64,000 nucleotides of DNA from JANNUT01 sp046331425. GTDB lineage: Bacteria > Acidobacteriota > Polarisedimenticolia > J045. The stretch is taken from assembly GCA_046331425.1 (NCBI GenBank), contig JAXLQU010000004.1, positions 62,001 to 126,000 of the forward strand, in the 5' to 3' direction. This document shows, in pieces, positions 1-7,964 of the stretch (the first letter of the stretch is position 1; the number at the start of each line of letters is the position of its first letter). A program made the translations under genes and the position numbers. Under the pieces are notes generated by a model. The model did no database searches. It saw only the letters and a list, made by a program, of their open reading frames with translations, and was not told the DNA's origin.

Positions 1-59
1 TGGAAGGGTCAGCGGCGCCGTGGTGCAGTGGGGAGGATGAGACAGGCAAAGGGCGGCAA

Positions 60-239
60 TCAACCAGTCATTGCCGTGCGAGGGTCGTACTCACGAACGT
101 AGCCATGATCTTGCAGAAACCACGGTAGCTCGGCAGCACGACGCGAGTTGGTATCGCGCCGCCACGCCGCCTCTAGCGACCGCAATTGGTGGTTTGGAAT
201 GGCCGCAGTCAGCTCTTCGAGAGCGGATTCCGTAGGCAT
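60..239 (-). CDS. Hypothetical 59-residue protein
   Basis: I do not recognise this protein. The ATG at 237-239 is preceded by GAGGAAAAG with a 7-base spacer, which decides the start over a longer frame. The product is charged, has no signal peptide or membrane segment, and has a plausible amphipathic composition (LRSLEAAWRRDT, LPWFLQDHGY). It lies in the same frame as, and just downstream of, the truncated cupin ORF at 315-617, so it could be a co-transcribed small gene or the tail of a larger disrupted one. Confidence 0.4.
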   Translation of the reverse strand: MPTESALEELTAAIPNHQLRSLEAAWRRDTNSRRAAELPWFLQDHGYVREYDPRTAMTG

Positions 240-314
240 GGAGTCAGCTTTTCCTCTTCCGCCTCGACGGCATGAATCCATCAGGTGGGAAGCACCTTCA
301 CGGCTGGTGCAGTC

Positions 315-617
315 TCAGCGTTGTTCACTTTCGGCAAAACCCGGCTCCTCGCCATCATTCAGCGGAATGAAGCGGGCTCTCGGATCGAACCGGCCAGCAA
401 CTCGAGTTGCGCTGGCCTCGGAATGGCTGTGCAACGGTGAGCGCGAACCGGCCGGCCATTGGATCGCAGCCACCTCGCGCTTCGCGGTTCGTTGATAGAC
501 CGCTCGCCCATGCAACTGCGGCCGAGAGCTCGACGACAACTCTTTGAGTACGCTGAGCGACAGCCCGAGTTCTTCGGCAAGTGACTTGGGGAGTTGGGGG
601 CAGGCGCTGGGATCCAT
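315..617 (-). pseudogene. Truncated cysteine-dioxygenase-like cupin
   Basis: The start is well supported: AGGAG lies 6 bases before the ATG at 617. Residues about 38-75 read VYQRTAKREVAAIQWPAG followed by SPLHSHSEAS. This resembles the first cupin motif of cysteine dioxygenases, which convert cysteine to cysteine sulfinate using a 3-His iron site. The frame stops at about 100 residues, whereas the family is usually near 180-200, and the second half with the third histidine is missing in all frames nearby. It is probably a broken gene. A short unrelated cupin cannot be excluded. Confidence 0.4.
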
Positions 618-916
618 GGTTGTCTCCTGGCTGTAAGAGCACGTGGCGAGTGGCCGCGATCAGGGCAGCAGGGGAAGCAATGTCCCGGTTCAAAAGTAGT
701 AACAAGGGCGCCGGAGCCGTTATCGATGATGGAATTCGCTGGCTGTCCTTGGCCAAGCAGCTCAGGGGCTTCAAGGCTGTGCATCGGACACGGGGCTTAT
801 CGTTCGTTTATGTTCGCCCCCTGGCGCGACGGGGAATCGAACCGTTCAGAGTTGGCCCTCGCTCGCGGTGGCGATTGGAGCAGGTTGGGCGGGGCTTAAG
901 TCCAACGGACCGAATT
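618..916. other. Intergenic stretch without a recognised gene
   Basis: About 300 bases between the truncated cupin and the 3' end of the secreted protein gene. Open frames here show no family resemblance or ribosome-binding site. A short tRNA T-arm-like string at 822-850 does not extend to a cloverleaf. Confidence 0.4.
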
Positions 917-2279
917 TCAGTGCGCTCGGTACGAGCTACTTACACCCACTGTTGTCGAGCCGTTGCTCAACCCGCAGACCGCGCACTCATTGCGAACTCG
1001 CTGCGGCCGTGAGTCTGGACGTGCGTCGATGATTCGTTTGCTCGGAAGCGGCAATGGCGCCTTCACCAGGGCGATGTTGCCAATGGTGTCGTCGACGTCG
1101 ACAACCTCGAGTCGGTAATAGGCGACGCTGCACTCCTCGCAGGTTGCGATGGTATCGCGTCGACGAAGTTGTAGACCGAAGGCTCGCCCCGCGCTGCGAT
1201 TAGGTTCGAGACGCGTACAGACGTTCCGCTCGCCGACGTTGCGCGCCCAGCAGCCAGAACCCACATGCCCCGTCCTCGAGACTGGTGGTCCAACGAACCT
1301 CGACGGTAGCGGCGTTCATCCACTGCGCTTGGAGACTGCTGACGGTGGTCGCAGAGCGGAGCCGTCGAAGCGCAGGTGACTGCCCGTTCTGGCTGAGGAA
1401 TCGAGTCTTGACCGTGCCGTTCACGATATTCGCGAGCGTCGGGCGAAGGGCGAACACGGCGCACTTGTTGTCGCCCGCGACCGACCCGAGTTCGGCGCGA
1501 GTTACCGCAGTGGAAGTCCCCGTGACGGCGCGCAGGAACGAGAGCTGTGTCTCGTTGGGTGCAGGACACGATCCAGCGACAACCAGCCCGGTGAACGCGT
1601 ACAGATCGTAGCCAACCGCCGTCAGTCCGCCGGTGTTGCTTTGTGCGGTATCCCATTCCAGTTGGATCGTGCGCGTGGTGGTGTCGTAGCTCACGATGCG
1701 CGGCGCTGGAATCGGACTCAGTCCGCCGAACCGATCGACGCCGCTCGCTCCACCATCCGCGTTCGGAACCATCGAACGGCCGACGGAGTTGTTGCTGTTG
1801 GCGTTGCCGAGGCAAGAGGCAGAATGAACTCCGGCACAATTCGTGTCGGTCTTCTTCGACGAATCGGTCGAGTTCACGACCTTACCGGTCCACGCGAAGT
1901 AGCCGACGTGATTTCCAGTCCCTGCGTTGGCCTGCGCGTCCATCACCGACTCGAAGAAATTTCCGTCGCCGGTTCCGGCTGGATAGTAGTTGTCCGAGTT
2001 GCTGTCGTATCCGAGATATCCGCCGCTCGCGTTGCGGGTCGTGAGTTGACACGTTTCTTGGCCGTCGGTCGTGGCGCAGCCGGCGGGCCCACAATTGGTC
2101 GAGCAGTCCAGGCTCACACCAGTGCTCCCAGGCGAGAAGTAACGCTGGAAGAGTGTGCCGCCTCCCACCGCGCTCGGCGTGTTCAGAACGCTCGAGCTAA
2201 ACGGTGTTCCGGCGAGGGCAGGGGCAGACAGAACGAGGGCTGCCGCGATCAGGACGGTTGTGCGCTGCGTCATTTTCAT
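917..2279 (-). CDS. Secreted protein with C-terminal FnIII-like domain, two frameshifts
   Basis: The main frame (2279 down to 1200) starts with a Sec signal peptide (MKMTQRTTVLIAAALVLSAP, cleavage near ALAG). A Gly/Ser/Asn/Cys-rich extracellular region follows, then a beta-rich segment around residues 205-330 that resembles a fibronectin III-type fold. Near 1235 the sense moves to a second frame (SVRVSNLIAARGEPSVYNFV). Near 1145 it moves to a third (CSVAYYRLEVVDVDDTIGNI), which stops at 917. The joined C-terminus reads as one coherent domain, so the gene has two indels from either decay or sequencing error. The function is unknown. It probably acts outside the cell. Confidence 0.6.
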
Positions 2280-2525
2280 AGCGGGCCTCCAGGGGTGCTG
2301 AAACCAGCGCCTAGGACTCGTGGGACCGCGGCGCAGGATACACCTCCTGCGAGCGCGGCCTCGATGACGAAACGCAAGACACTGCTCGCCTTCGCCCCAT
2401 CACACCAGCTCGGCGATGGCCGGAGGCAAATCAACCCTCCCTTTCTGAATGTCCATAGATCCGAGATACTCTGCCGGACTAACGAAGCGAGTCTCAACGC
2501 GCTTCGCCGGAGGGCCGCGAGAACA

Positions 2526-3494
2526 ATGAACTACTTGGACACCGCCAAGGACTTCTACAAAGACGCAGCACTGACACCCGACAAAGGGTTGTGCTGCACC
2601 ACCACGCCGGTCTGGGCGCTGCCCGAGCTGAACGTTCCGCCGCGCATGCTCGAGATGAACTACGGCTGCGGCACCACGGTGCACCCGCGCGATCTCACTG
2701 GGGCCCCCAACGTCGCTTACGTGGGGATCGGCGGTGCGCTCGAGCTGTTGCAGTTTGCGTACTTCTGCCGGCGTCCCGGGGCTGTGATCGGGATCGAGCC
2801 GGTGGCCGAGATGCGCGACGCGGCGCGGGCGAATCTGCTCGAGGCCGAGCGAACCAATCCATGGTTTCGTTCCGAGTTCGTCGAGATCAAGGAAGGAGAC
2901 GCGTTGGCGCTCCCCTTGGGGAGCGAGTCGGTCGATGTCAGCGCGCAGAACTGTTTGTTCAACATCTTCAAGTCCGGCGATCTTCAGCGTGCGCTCGGCG
3001 AAATGTACCGTGTGTTGCGGCCGCGTGGTCGATTCGTGTTGAGCGATCCGGTAGCACCGCATGCACTGCCTGCGCATCTGCAACAAGACGATCGTTTGCG
3101 CGCGATGTGCCTGTCGGGCTCGATCACCTATCAGGAGTACGTGGCGATGCTGGTGCAAGCCGGCTTCGGGACGCTCGAGGTGCGTGCGCGCCGACCCTAC
3201 CGCGTGCTCGACCCGCAGCGATTCGGCGTCGAGCGGCCGATCCTCTTGGAGAGCGTCGAAGTCGCAGCGATCAAAGACCCGATTCCCAGCGACGGCCCGT
3301 GCGTTTTCACGGGGCGCACCGCGTTGTACTTCGGGTCGGAAGAGTCGCTCGACGACGGCAAGGGTCACCTCATGCTGCGCGACATGCCGCTTGCTGTTTG
3401 CGACAAGACCGGCGCCGCGCTGGAGCGTCTGCAGCGCCCCGATCTGATCGTGACGCCGTCGACGTGGTTCTACGACGGCGGGGGGTGCTGCTAA
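2526..3494 (+). CDS. arsM: ArsM-type SAM-dependent methyltransferase (arsenosugar-type)
   Basis: Class I SAM-dependent methyltransferase of 322 residues. The N-terminal part has a Cys pair (GLCCTTTP), followed by EMNYGCGTT and the nucleotide-binding region VAYVGIGGALELLQFAYF. The middle carries VIGIEPVAEMRDAARANL and LRPRGRFVLSDP, then the family-typical LRAMCLSGSITYQEY. The protein ends in WFYDGGGCC, a cysteine tail seen in ArsM enzymes of arsenosugar clusters. The inferred role is methylation of arsenite bound by cysteine thiols. I chose the ATG at 2526 because the frame upstream has no family similarity. No radical-SAM ArsS partner is adjacent, so the substrate assignment rests on family resemblance alone. 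Confidence 0.75.
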   Translation: MNYLDTAKDFYKDAALTPDKGLCCTTTPVWALPELNVPPRMLEMNYGCGTTVHPRDLTGAPNVAYVGIGGALELLQFAYFCRRPGAVIGIEPVAEMRDAARANLLEAERTNPWFRSEFVEIKEGDALALPLGSESVDVSAQNCLFNIFKSGDLQRALGEMYRVLRPRGRFVLSDPVAPHALPAHLQQDDRLRAMCLSGSITYQEYVAMLVQAGFGTLEVRARRPYRVLDPQRFGVERPILLESVEVAAIKDPIPSDGPCVFTGRTALYFGSEESLDDGKGHLMLRDMPLAVCDKTGAALERLQRPDLIVTPSTWFYDGGGCC

Positions 3495-3524
3495 ACAGGG
3501 TCGATCTGAATCAGAATCGGCACG

Positions 3525-4350
3525 GTGAATACCGTTGGTCTCATTCTCGCCGCTCTCGCGGCGCTCTATGGCGCGGCCTTGTTGTTCATACGGCTGCGCG
3601 AAGACTCGTTCGTGTTCAAGCCGCGGCGCGGCGCCTATGGGCCTCTGCCGGACGATCTGGCGCCGCACATCGAGCGGCCCACGATTCGGACCTCCGATGG
3701 ACTCTCGCTGGCCGCCTTTTCGATCGCGGCGGAAAGAGACGCGGCAAACGCACCGTGGCTGATCTACCTGCACGGCAACGGTGGGCACCTCGCGGTGAGG
3801 GGGAGGCTCGAGCGGTTTCGACTTTGGCGCGCCATGGGGCTCAACGTGTTGGCGATCGACTATCGCGGCTACGGCGAGAGCGAAGGAACGCCCAGCGAGG
3901 CCGGGGCTCTACCTCGATGCGCGCGCGACCTATGCCTGGTTGCGCGAGGCGAAGAACGTGTCACCCGGATCGAATCGTGTTGTTGGGCGGTTCGTTGGGT
4001 TCGACCGTTGCGGTCGATCTGGCCACCGAGCGGCGCCGCTGGCCGGCTTGATTCTGGAAGGGACGCGACCCTACCGCGCGTGTCGGCCAAGACTGGTTTC
4101 CGCTGTGGCCGATCGAACGGATCGCCAAGAATCGATTCGACGCGCTCGCCAAGATCGGCCGTGTACGTTGCCCCACACTGTTCTTGCACGCGCGACGACC
4201 GAACGATTCCGATTCGCCACGGCCGCGTGTTCACAGCCGCCAACCAACCGAAGCGCGTCGAGCTGGACGGTACGACGACGGCCATCAGGTGAGCGCAGCC
4301 GTCTATCGCGAGGCGTGGGAGCCTTTCTTCGCTCGATATTCCCGTAGACT
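3525..4350 (+). pseudogene. Alpha/beta hydrolase, multiply frameshifted
   Basis: A GTG start at 3525 opens a protein with an N-terminal membrane anchor (LILAALAALYGAALLFI). The oxyanion region LIYLHGNGG and IDYRGYGESEG follow, as in BAAT/Bem46-type serine hydrolases. The frame then breaks. Sense continues in other frames as DRIVLLGGSLGSTVAVDLA (nucleophile elbow GGSLGS, near 3975-4020), LILEGT (4050) and CPTLFLHARDDRTIP (acid loop, near 4170-4210). One break is visible at 3960-3975, where an extra G follows CCC. At least three indels separate the catalytic Ser, Asp and expected His, so the gene as given cannot make the enzyme. Confidence 0.6.
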
Positions 4351-4399
4351 GTCCGCGGGATTGGGTAAGGGAACGCTGAGGTCGCGAAAGGATCCAACG

Positions 4400-4810
4400 A
4401 TGGGACTATTCGATGGGTTGGTTGGACAGGTGTTGGGTGGACTAGGTCAGAATCACGGCGCCAATGAAGACATGGTGCATCACGTCCTTGGAATGCTCGG
4501 TGGCCAGGGCGGCTCGGGGTTGACGCAACTGCTGCAGTTGGCGCAGTCCAAGGGGCTCGGCGATGTGATCGGGTCTTGGGTCGGAACCGGGCAAAATCTG
4601 CCGATCGATCCACAGCAACTGATCGGGCTGTTGGGCAACGATCAGATCGGTGCGATGGCGAGCAAGTTCGGCTTGAGTCACGGTGCCGCGGCATCGCAGT
4701 TGGCGAATCTGTTGCCCGTGGTGATCGACAAGATGACACCAACTGGTGAAGTTCCAAGCTCCGATGTACTGAGCCAAGGGCTCGGCGGATTGCTGGGGAA
4801 ACTGTTCTGA
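4400..4810 (+). CDS. YidB-family protein (DUF937)
   Basis: A 136-residue protein starting MGLFDGLVGQVLGGLGQ, with repeated Gly-Leu helices and a C-terminal SQGLGGLLGKLF. This is the signature of the YidB/DUF937 family, whose function is not established. The ATG at 4400 is preceded by AAAGGA. It ends two bases before a possible CTG start of the following M16 peptidase and is likely co-transcribed with it. Confidence 0.8.
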   Translation: MGLFDGLVGQVLGGLGQNHGANEDMVHHVLGMLGGQGGSGLTQLLQLAQSKGLGDVIGSWVGTGQNLPIDPQQLIGLLGNDQIGAMASKFGLSHGAAASQLANLLPVVIDKMTPTGEVPSSDVLSQGLGGLLGKLF

Positions 4811-4824
4811 AGCACGTTGCACTC

Positions 4825-6162
4825 TTGCTCGGGTTGATCTCGCCGGCGGCACTGGCTGCCGGCGATACGCTTCATCACGAGTCGTTGCCCAACGGGATGG
4901 CGGTTTCCGTCGTGCGTTGTGCCGAGTGTCCCGTGGCGTCGATGCGTCTTTGGTATCACGTCGGGTCGGTGGACGAGCTGCCGGGTACTCGCGGGTTTGC
5001 TCATCTGTTCGAGCATTTGATGTTCGGCGGCAGCCAGAACTACTCCAAGCAAGCACTCGACCAAGTTCATCACGGCAGCGGCGGCTACAACAACGCACAC
5101 ACCAGTTTTGACGAGACCGTCTACGAATCGGACGTCCCCGTGTCGGCGCTCTCGTCGGTGCTGAAGATCGAAGCCGACCGCATGACGCGGTTGAGTTTGA
5201 CCGAGGAGAACCTCGCCAACGAGAAAAAGATCGTTACCGAGGAACTACGCCTGCGCGCCGAGAACGATGTCGTCAACCGAATCTTGATGAAGGTTCAGTC
5301 GCGCGCGTTGGCGGATCATCCTTACGGCCACTCGCCGATCGGGACGAAGGAAGAGATCGCCGCGGCAACATTGGATCACGCGCGTCAGTTCTACGGTGAC
5401 TTCTACCGGCCGAATCGCGCGCATCTGGTGATCGTGGGGCCGGTCGATGTCGACGCGACGCTGACCGAGGTACGGGAACTGTTCGGATCGCAGCCGGCCG
5501 GTGGTCCGCCACTTCTGGTAGTCGAGCCGATCGTCGGGCGTGAACCGACGGCGAGGCAGCGACTCGATGAGGAGATCCCACCGGTCGAGATCGCAGCGAT
5601 CGTCTATCCGCTGCCACCGGCCGACTCGCCCGACGCGGCTGCGATTACCGTCATGCAGCAGATGTTGGCGTGGAATAGCGTCGATCCGTTCGAGCAAGAG
5701 CTTGTACACGAGCGCCACAAGGCAGTGTTTGCCGGGGCGAAGAGCTTCGCGTTGCGGCGCGCGGGGTTGATGGCGTTCTTCTCGGCGGCGCTGCCGTATC
5801 GCCGTGAGCGCAGCGCTTGGCGCTTCATGCACGAGTCGGTGTCATCGCTTTCGAAATTGGAGTGGCTCACCGAGGAGTCGCTGTCCGGTGCAAAACGCGC
5901 GCTGGTCAATCAAGACCTGAGCGCGGCGTACTACGCAGCGGCGCGTGCCGGCGCGGTAGGCCAAGCGCTTTGGTGGGAGGGGGATCCACACAAAGCGTTC
6001 ACCCGCAGCGACGCGCTCGAAGCGGTCACTCGGCGGGACGTCGAGAACGCGTTTCGTACGTACATTGCGCAGGCCAAGCCTTACGAGGTTTACGTCAAGC
6101 CACGGCGTGTGCCGTTGTTGGTGAGGCTCTTCGGGTGGCTCTACCCGCTGGTGTCGAAGTGA
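4825..6162 (+). CDS. M16 zinc metallopeptidase, catalytic subunit
   Basis: Pitrilysin-family (M16) peptidase of about 445 residues. It has the inverted zinc motif HLFEH (HxxEH) followed by MFGGSQNY, and the distal glutamate in KIVTEELRLRAEN about 75 residues on. The C-terminal half is the second, non-catalytic M16 lobe. The annotated TTG start gives LLGLISPAALAA. An upstream in-frame CTG at 4807 would add LKHVA and make a textbook Sec signal peptide, so the true start may be there. The stop overlaps the start of the next gene (GTGA at 6159-6162), suggesting a translationally coupled heterodimer with that inactive M16 partner, probably in the periplasm. Confidence 0.88.
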   Translation: MLGLISPAALAAGDTLHHESLPNGMAVSVVRCAECPVASMRLWYHVGSVDELPGTRGFAHLFEHLMFGGSQNYSKQALDQVHHGSGGYNNAHTSFDETVYESDVPVSALSSVLKIEADRMTRLSLTEENLANEKKIVTEELRLRAENDVVNRILMKVQSRALADHPYGHSPIGTKEEIAAATLDHARQFYGDFYRPNRAHLVIVGPVDVDATLTEVRELFGSQPAGGPPLLVVEPIVGREPTARQRLDEEIPPVEIAAIVYPLPPADSPDAAAITVMQQMLAWNSVDPFEQELVHERHKAVFAGAKSFALRRAGLMAFFSAALPYRRERSAWRFMHESVSSLSKLEWLTEESLSGAKRALVNQDLSAAYYAAARAGAVGQALWWEGDPHKAFTRSDALEAVTRRDVENAFRTYIAQAKPYEVYVKPRRVPLLVRLFGWLYPLVSK

Positions 6163-7400
6163 TCGCAACGCTGCTAGCGGCCTTCACGCTCGCCAGCGTC
6201 GATGCGGGCGCGGGCACCACTGGAGTGTTGGTCGAAGATCACCGCGTACCCCTGGTCGAGATACGGCTGCAGTTTCCGGTCGGCACGGCGTCGACCTGGG
6301 CCATGGAGCACGATGCTCAGGAAGCGTTCGAAACGGCGATGGCCGATCCCGATCGAGCCTTGCGTCATCGCGCCGACCGTTTGGCGGCCGGCATTGCGTT
6401 GTCCATGGATCGCTGGTCGGCACAGATCCAGGCGTCGTGTCACAAACGCGACGTCCCTGCAGTGCTCCAGCTTCTTCGCGATATCCTCGAAAACCAGCGG
6501 CTCGATCGCGGCGAGCTGAAGCGGCGTCGACGTGAGGCGGCGTTTGCGCGTCAACTGCAAGAGCAAAACGCCGACACCGCGTTGGCCAAGCGTGCGGCTG
6601 AACTGCTGTTCGACCCCAACGATGCGCGACGTCGCGCGTGGGACCCTCCGCGCGGCTCGCTCGATCCATCACGCTTGGTTCGAGTACGACGCGAGATCGT
6701 GCGGCTTCCCGGCCGCATCGCCGGTTTCGCGGGTGATGTCACCGCCGCGGAAGCAAAGGAATGGGCCACGTTGGTTTTGCCTCCCGCGGCGACGACATCG
6801 CCTGCCGGGTTGGCGCCACACTTTCTGAAAACGGCGACGGCCCTTCCGGCACGCACCGAAGTCCGCATCCCAAAGCTGACGCAAGTGTTCTACTGGTTTG
6901 GGCGAGAGTCACTGCCGATCGACGATACAAGCTACCCGATGCTGCTCTTGGCGAGTGAAGTTCTGGGCGGCCATTTCTACTCCCGGGTTTCGGTCGCGCT
7001 ACGACACCAGTCGGGTGACACCTATGGCGCGAGCGCGCAGCTTCCAAGGAGCAAGGAAACCGGCGTGTTTGCACTGACGACGTTCACCAGAGCCGACAAT
7101 GCTGCCGAGGTGGAACGCAAGCTCCGCGCGGTGCTGCTGCAGTTTCACGACAACGGCATCACCGCCGAAGAGCTCGCCGAATCGCAAGGGTCGATCAGCG
7201 GCGAGCGAGCGTTTGGACGGCAAGCTCCCGGACAATTGCTCGGTGATGCGTTGTGGGAGCAAGCGCGAGGACTACCACGCGGGATTCGCGATGACCTCGC
7301 CACGCGTGTTTCCCAACTGACGCTCGATCAGGTCAATCGCTTCGTCACGGAGTGGTTCGACCCGGCTCGCTTCGGCTTGTTGATGGCGACGGCCCGCTAG
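6159..7400 (+). CDS. M16-like peptidase subunit lacking HxxEH
   Basis: A 413-residue M16-like protein starting at GTG 6159, overlapping the upstream stop by 4 bases. It keeps the lobe architecture (VPLVEIRLQFPVGTAS, LTQVFYWFGRESLPIDD, GGHFYSRVSVALRHQSGDTY). The zinc motif is replaced by sequence around EHDAQEAFETA, so it should be catalytically dead. Pairing of a zinc-bearing and a non-zinc subunit is known for bacterial M16B heterodimers and mitochondrial processing peptidase. The N-terminus (ATLLAAFTLASVDAGA) resembles a short signal peptide. The 3' end overlaps the convergent thioredoxin gene by four bases. Confidence 0.8.
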   Translation: MIATLLAAFTLASVDAGAGTTGVLVEDHRVPLVEIRLQFPVGTASTWAMEHDAQEAFETAMADPDRALRHRADRLAAGIALSMDRWSAQIQASCHKRDVPAVLQLLRDILENQRLDRGELKRRRREAAFARQLQEQNADTALAKRAAELLFDPNDARRRAWDPPRGSLDPSRLVRVRREIVRLPGRIAGFAGDVTAAEAKEWATLVLPPAATTSPAGLAPHFLKTATALPARTEVRIPKLTQVFYWFGRESLPIDDTSYPMLLLASEVLGGHFYSRVSVALRHQSGDTYGASAQLPRSKETGVFALTTFTRADNAAEVERKLRAVLLQFHDNGITAEELAESQGSISGERAFGRQAPGQLLGDALWEQARGLPRGIRDDLATRVSQLTLDQVNRFVTEWFDPARFGLLMATAR

Positions 7401-7900
7401 GATCCGAGCGCGGCGCGAATGGCATCGACGAGTGCGCGACCGTGTAGATCGTCCTTGAACACCACACCATCTTTCCCGATCACCAGCGTGTGCGGAATCG
7501 CGTGCACGCCGTAAGCCTGGGCGATGCTGTTGTCCCAGGCGCGGCCAGGCTCGACCAAGAGCGGCCACCCAATGTTGCCGCGCTGCGAAAACTGCAACAC
7601 GCGCACCGGCTCTTCATCCAGGCTGATGCCCACCATTGCGAAGTCGGGGTTGTCTTTGAACTCGCTGTAGATCTGCCTGAGATGCGGCATGGTTTGCATG
7701 CACGGGCCGCACCATGTCGCCCAAAAGTCCACGAGCACGACCTTGCCTTTGTAGTTGGCGAGGTTCCATTCGTGACCATTGGGCGTTTTGCCGACGATAT
7801 CCGGTGCGACAACCCCTTCCAGCCGCCCCTTGACCGGCCACAACATGACACAGGCGCCGAGCAACACCACCAGCAGGCCGAGTTTCAACGAACCCTTCAT
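7397..7900 (-). CDS. TlpA/ResA-type thiol-disulfide oxidoreductase
   Basis: A membrane-anchored thioredoxin-fold protein of 167 residues. A hydrophobic N-terminal segment (LGLLVVLLGACVMLWPV) is followed by the redox motif WCGPC in VDFWATWCGPCMQTMPHL and the cis-proline region YGVHAIPHTLVIGKDG. This is typical of periplasmic reductants for cytochrome c maturation or envelope disulfide exchange. The ATG at 7900 precedes MKGSLKL, and an upstream ATG at 7930 is less likely. It is convergent with the M16 subunit gene, the two stops sharing the palindrome CTAG. Confidence 0.85.
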   Translation of the reverse strand: MKGSLKLGLLVVLLGACVMLWPVKGRLEGVVAPDIVGKTPNGHEWNLANYKGKVVLVDFWATWCGPCMQTMPHLRQIYSEFKDNPDFAMVGISLDEEPVRVLQFSQRGNIGWPLLVEPGRAWDNSIAQAYGVHAIPHTLVIGKDGVVFKDDLHGRALVDAIRAALGS

Positions 7901-7964
7901 CGCGCATGGTCCTTTGGCCGTTGTGCGCAACCAAGGAAACCGGTTGCGACGGGCCCTGTCATGG

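Noticed and set aside
822..850. tRNA T-arm-like string (TTCGATTCC context on the minus strand) with a CGCGCCA-like end
   Set aside because: The T-stem pairs poorly and no D-arm, anticodon arm or complementary acceptor strand is found within 90 bases.
1641..2525. Long + strand open frame running into the ArsM-type gene
   Set aside because: It is the antisense shadow of the secreted-protein gene. Family similarity begins only at the ATG at 2526.
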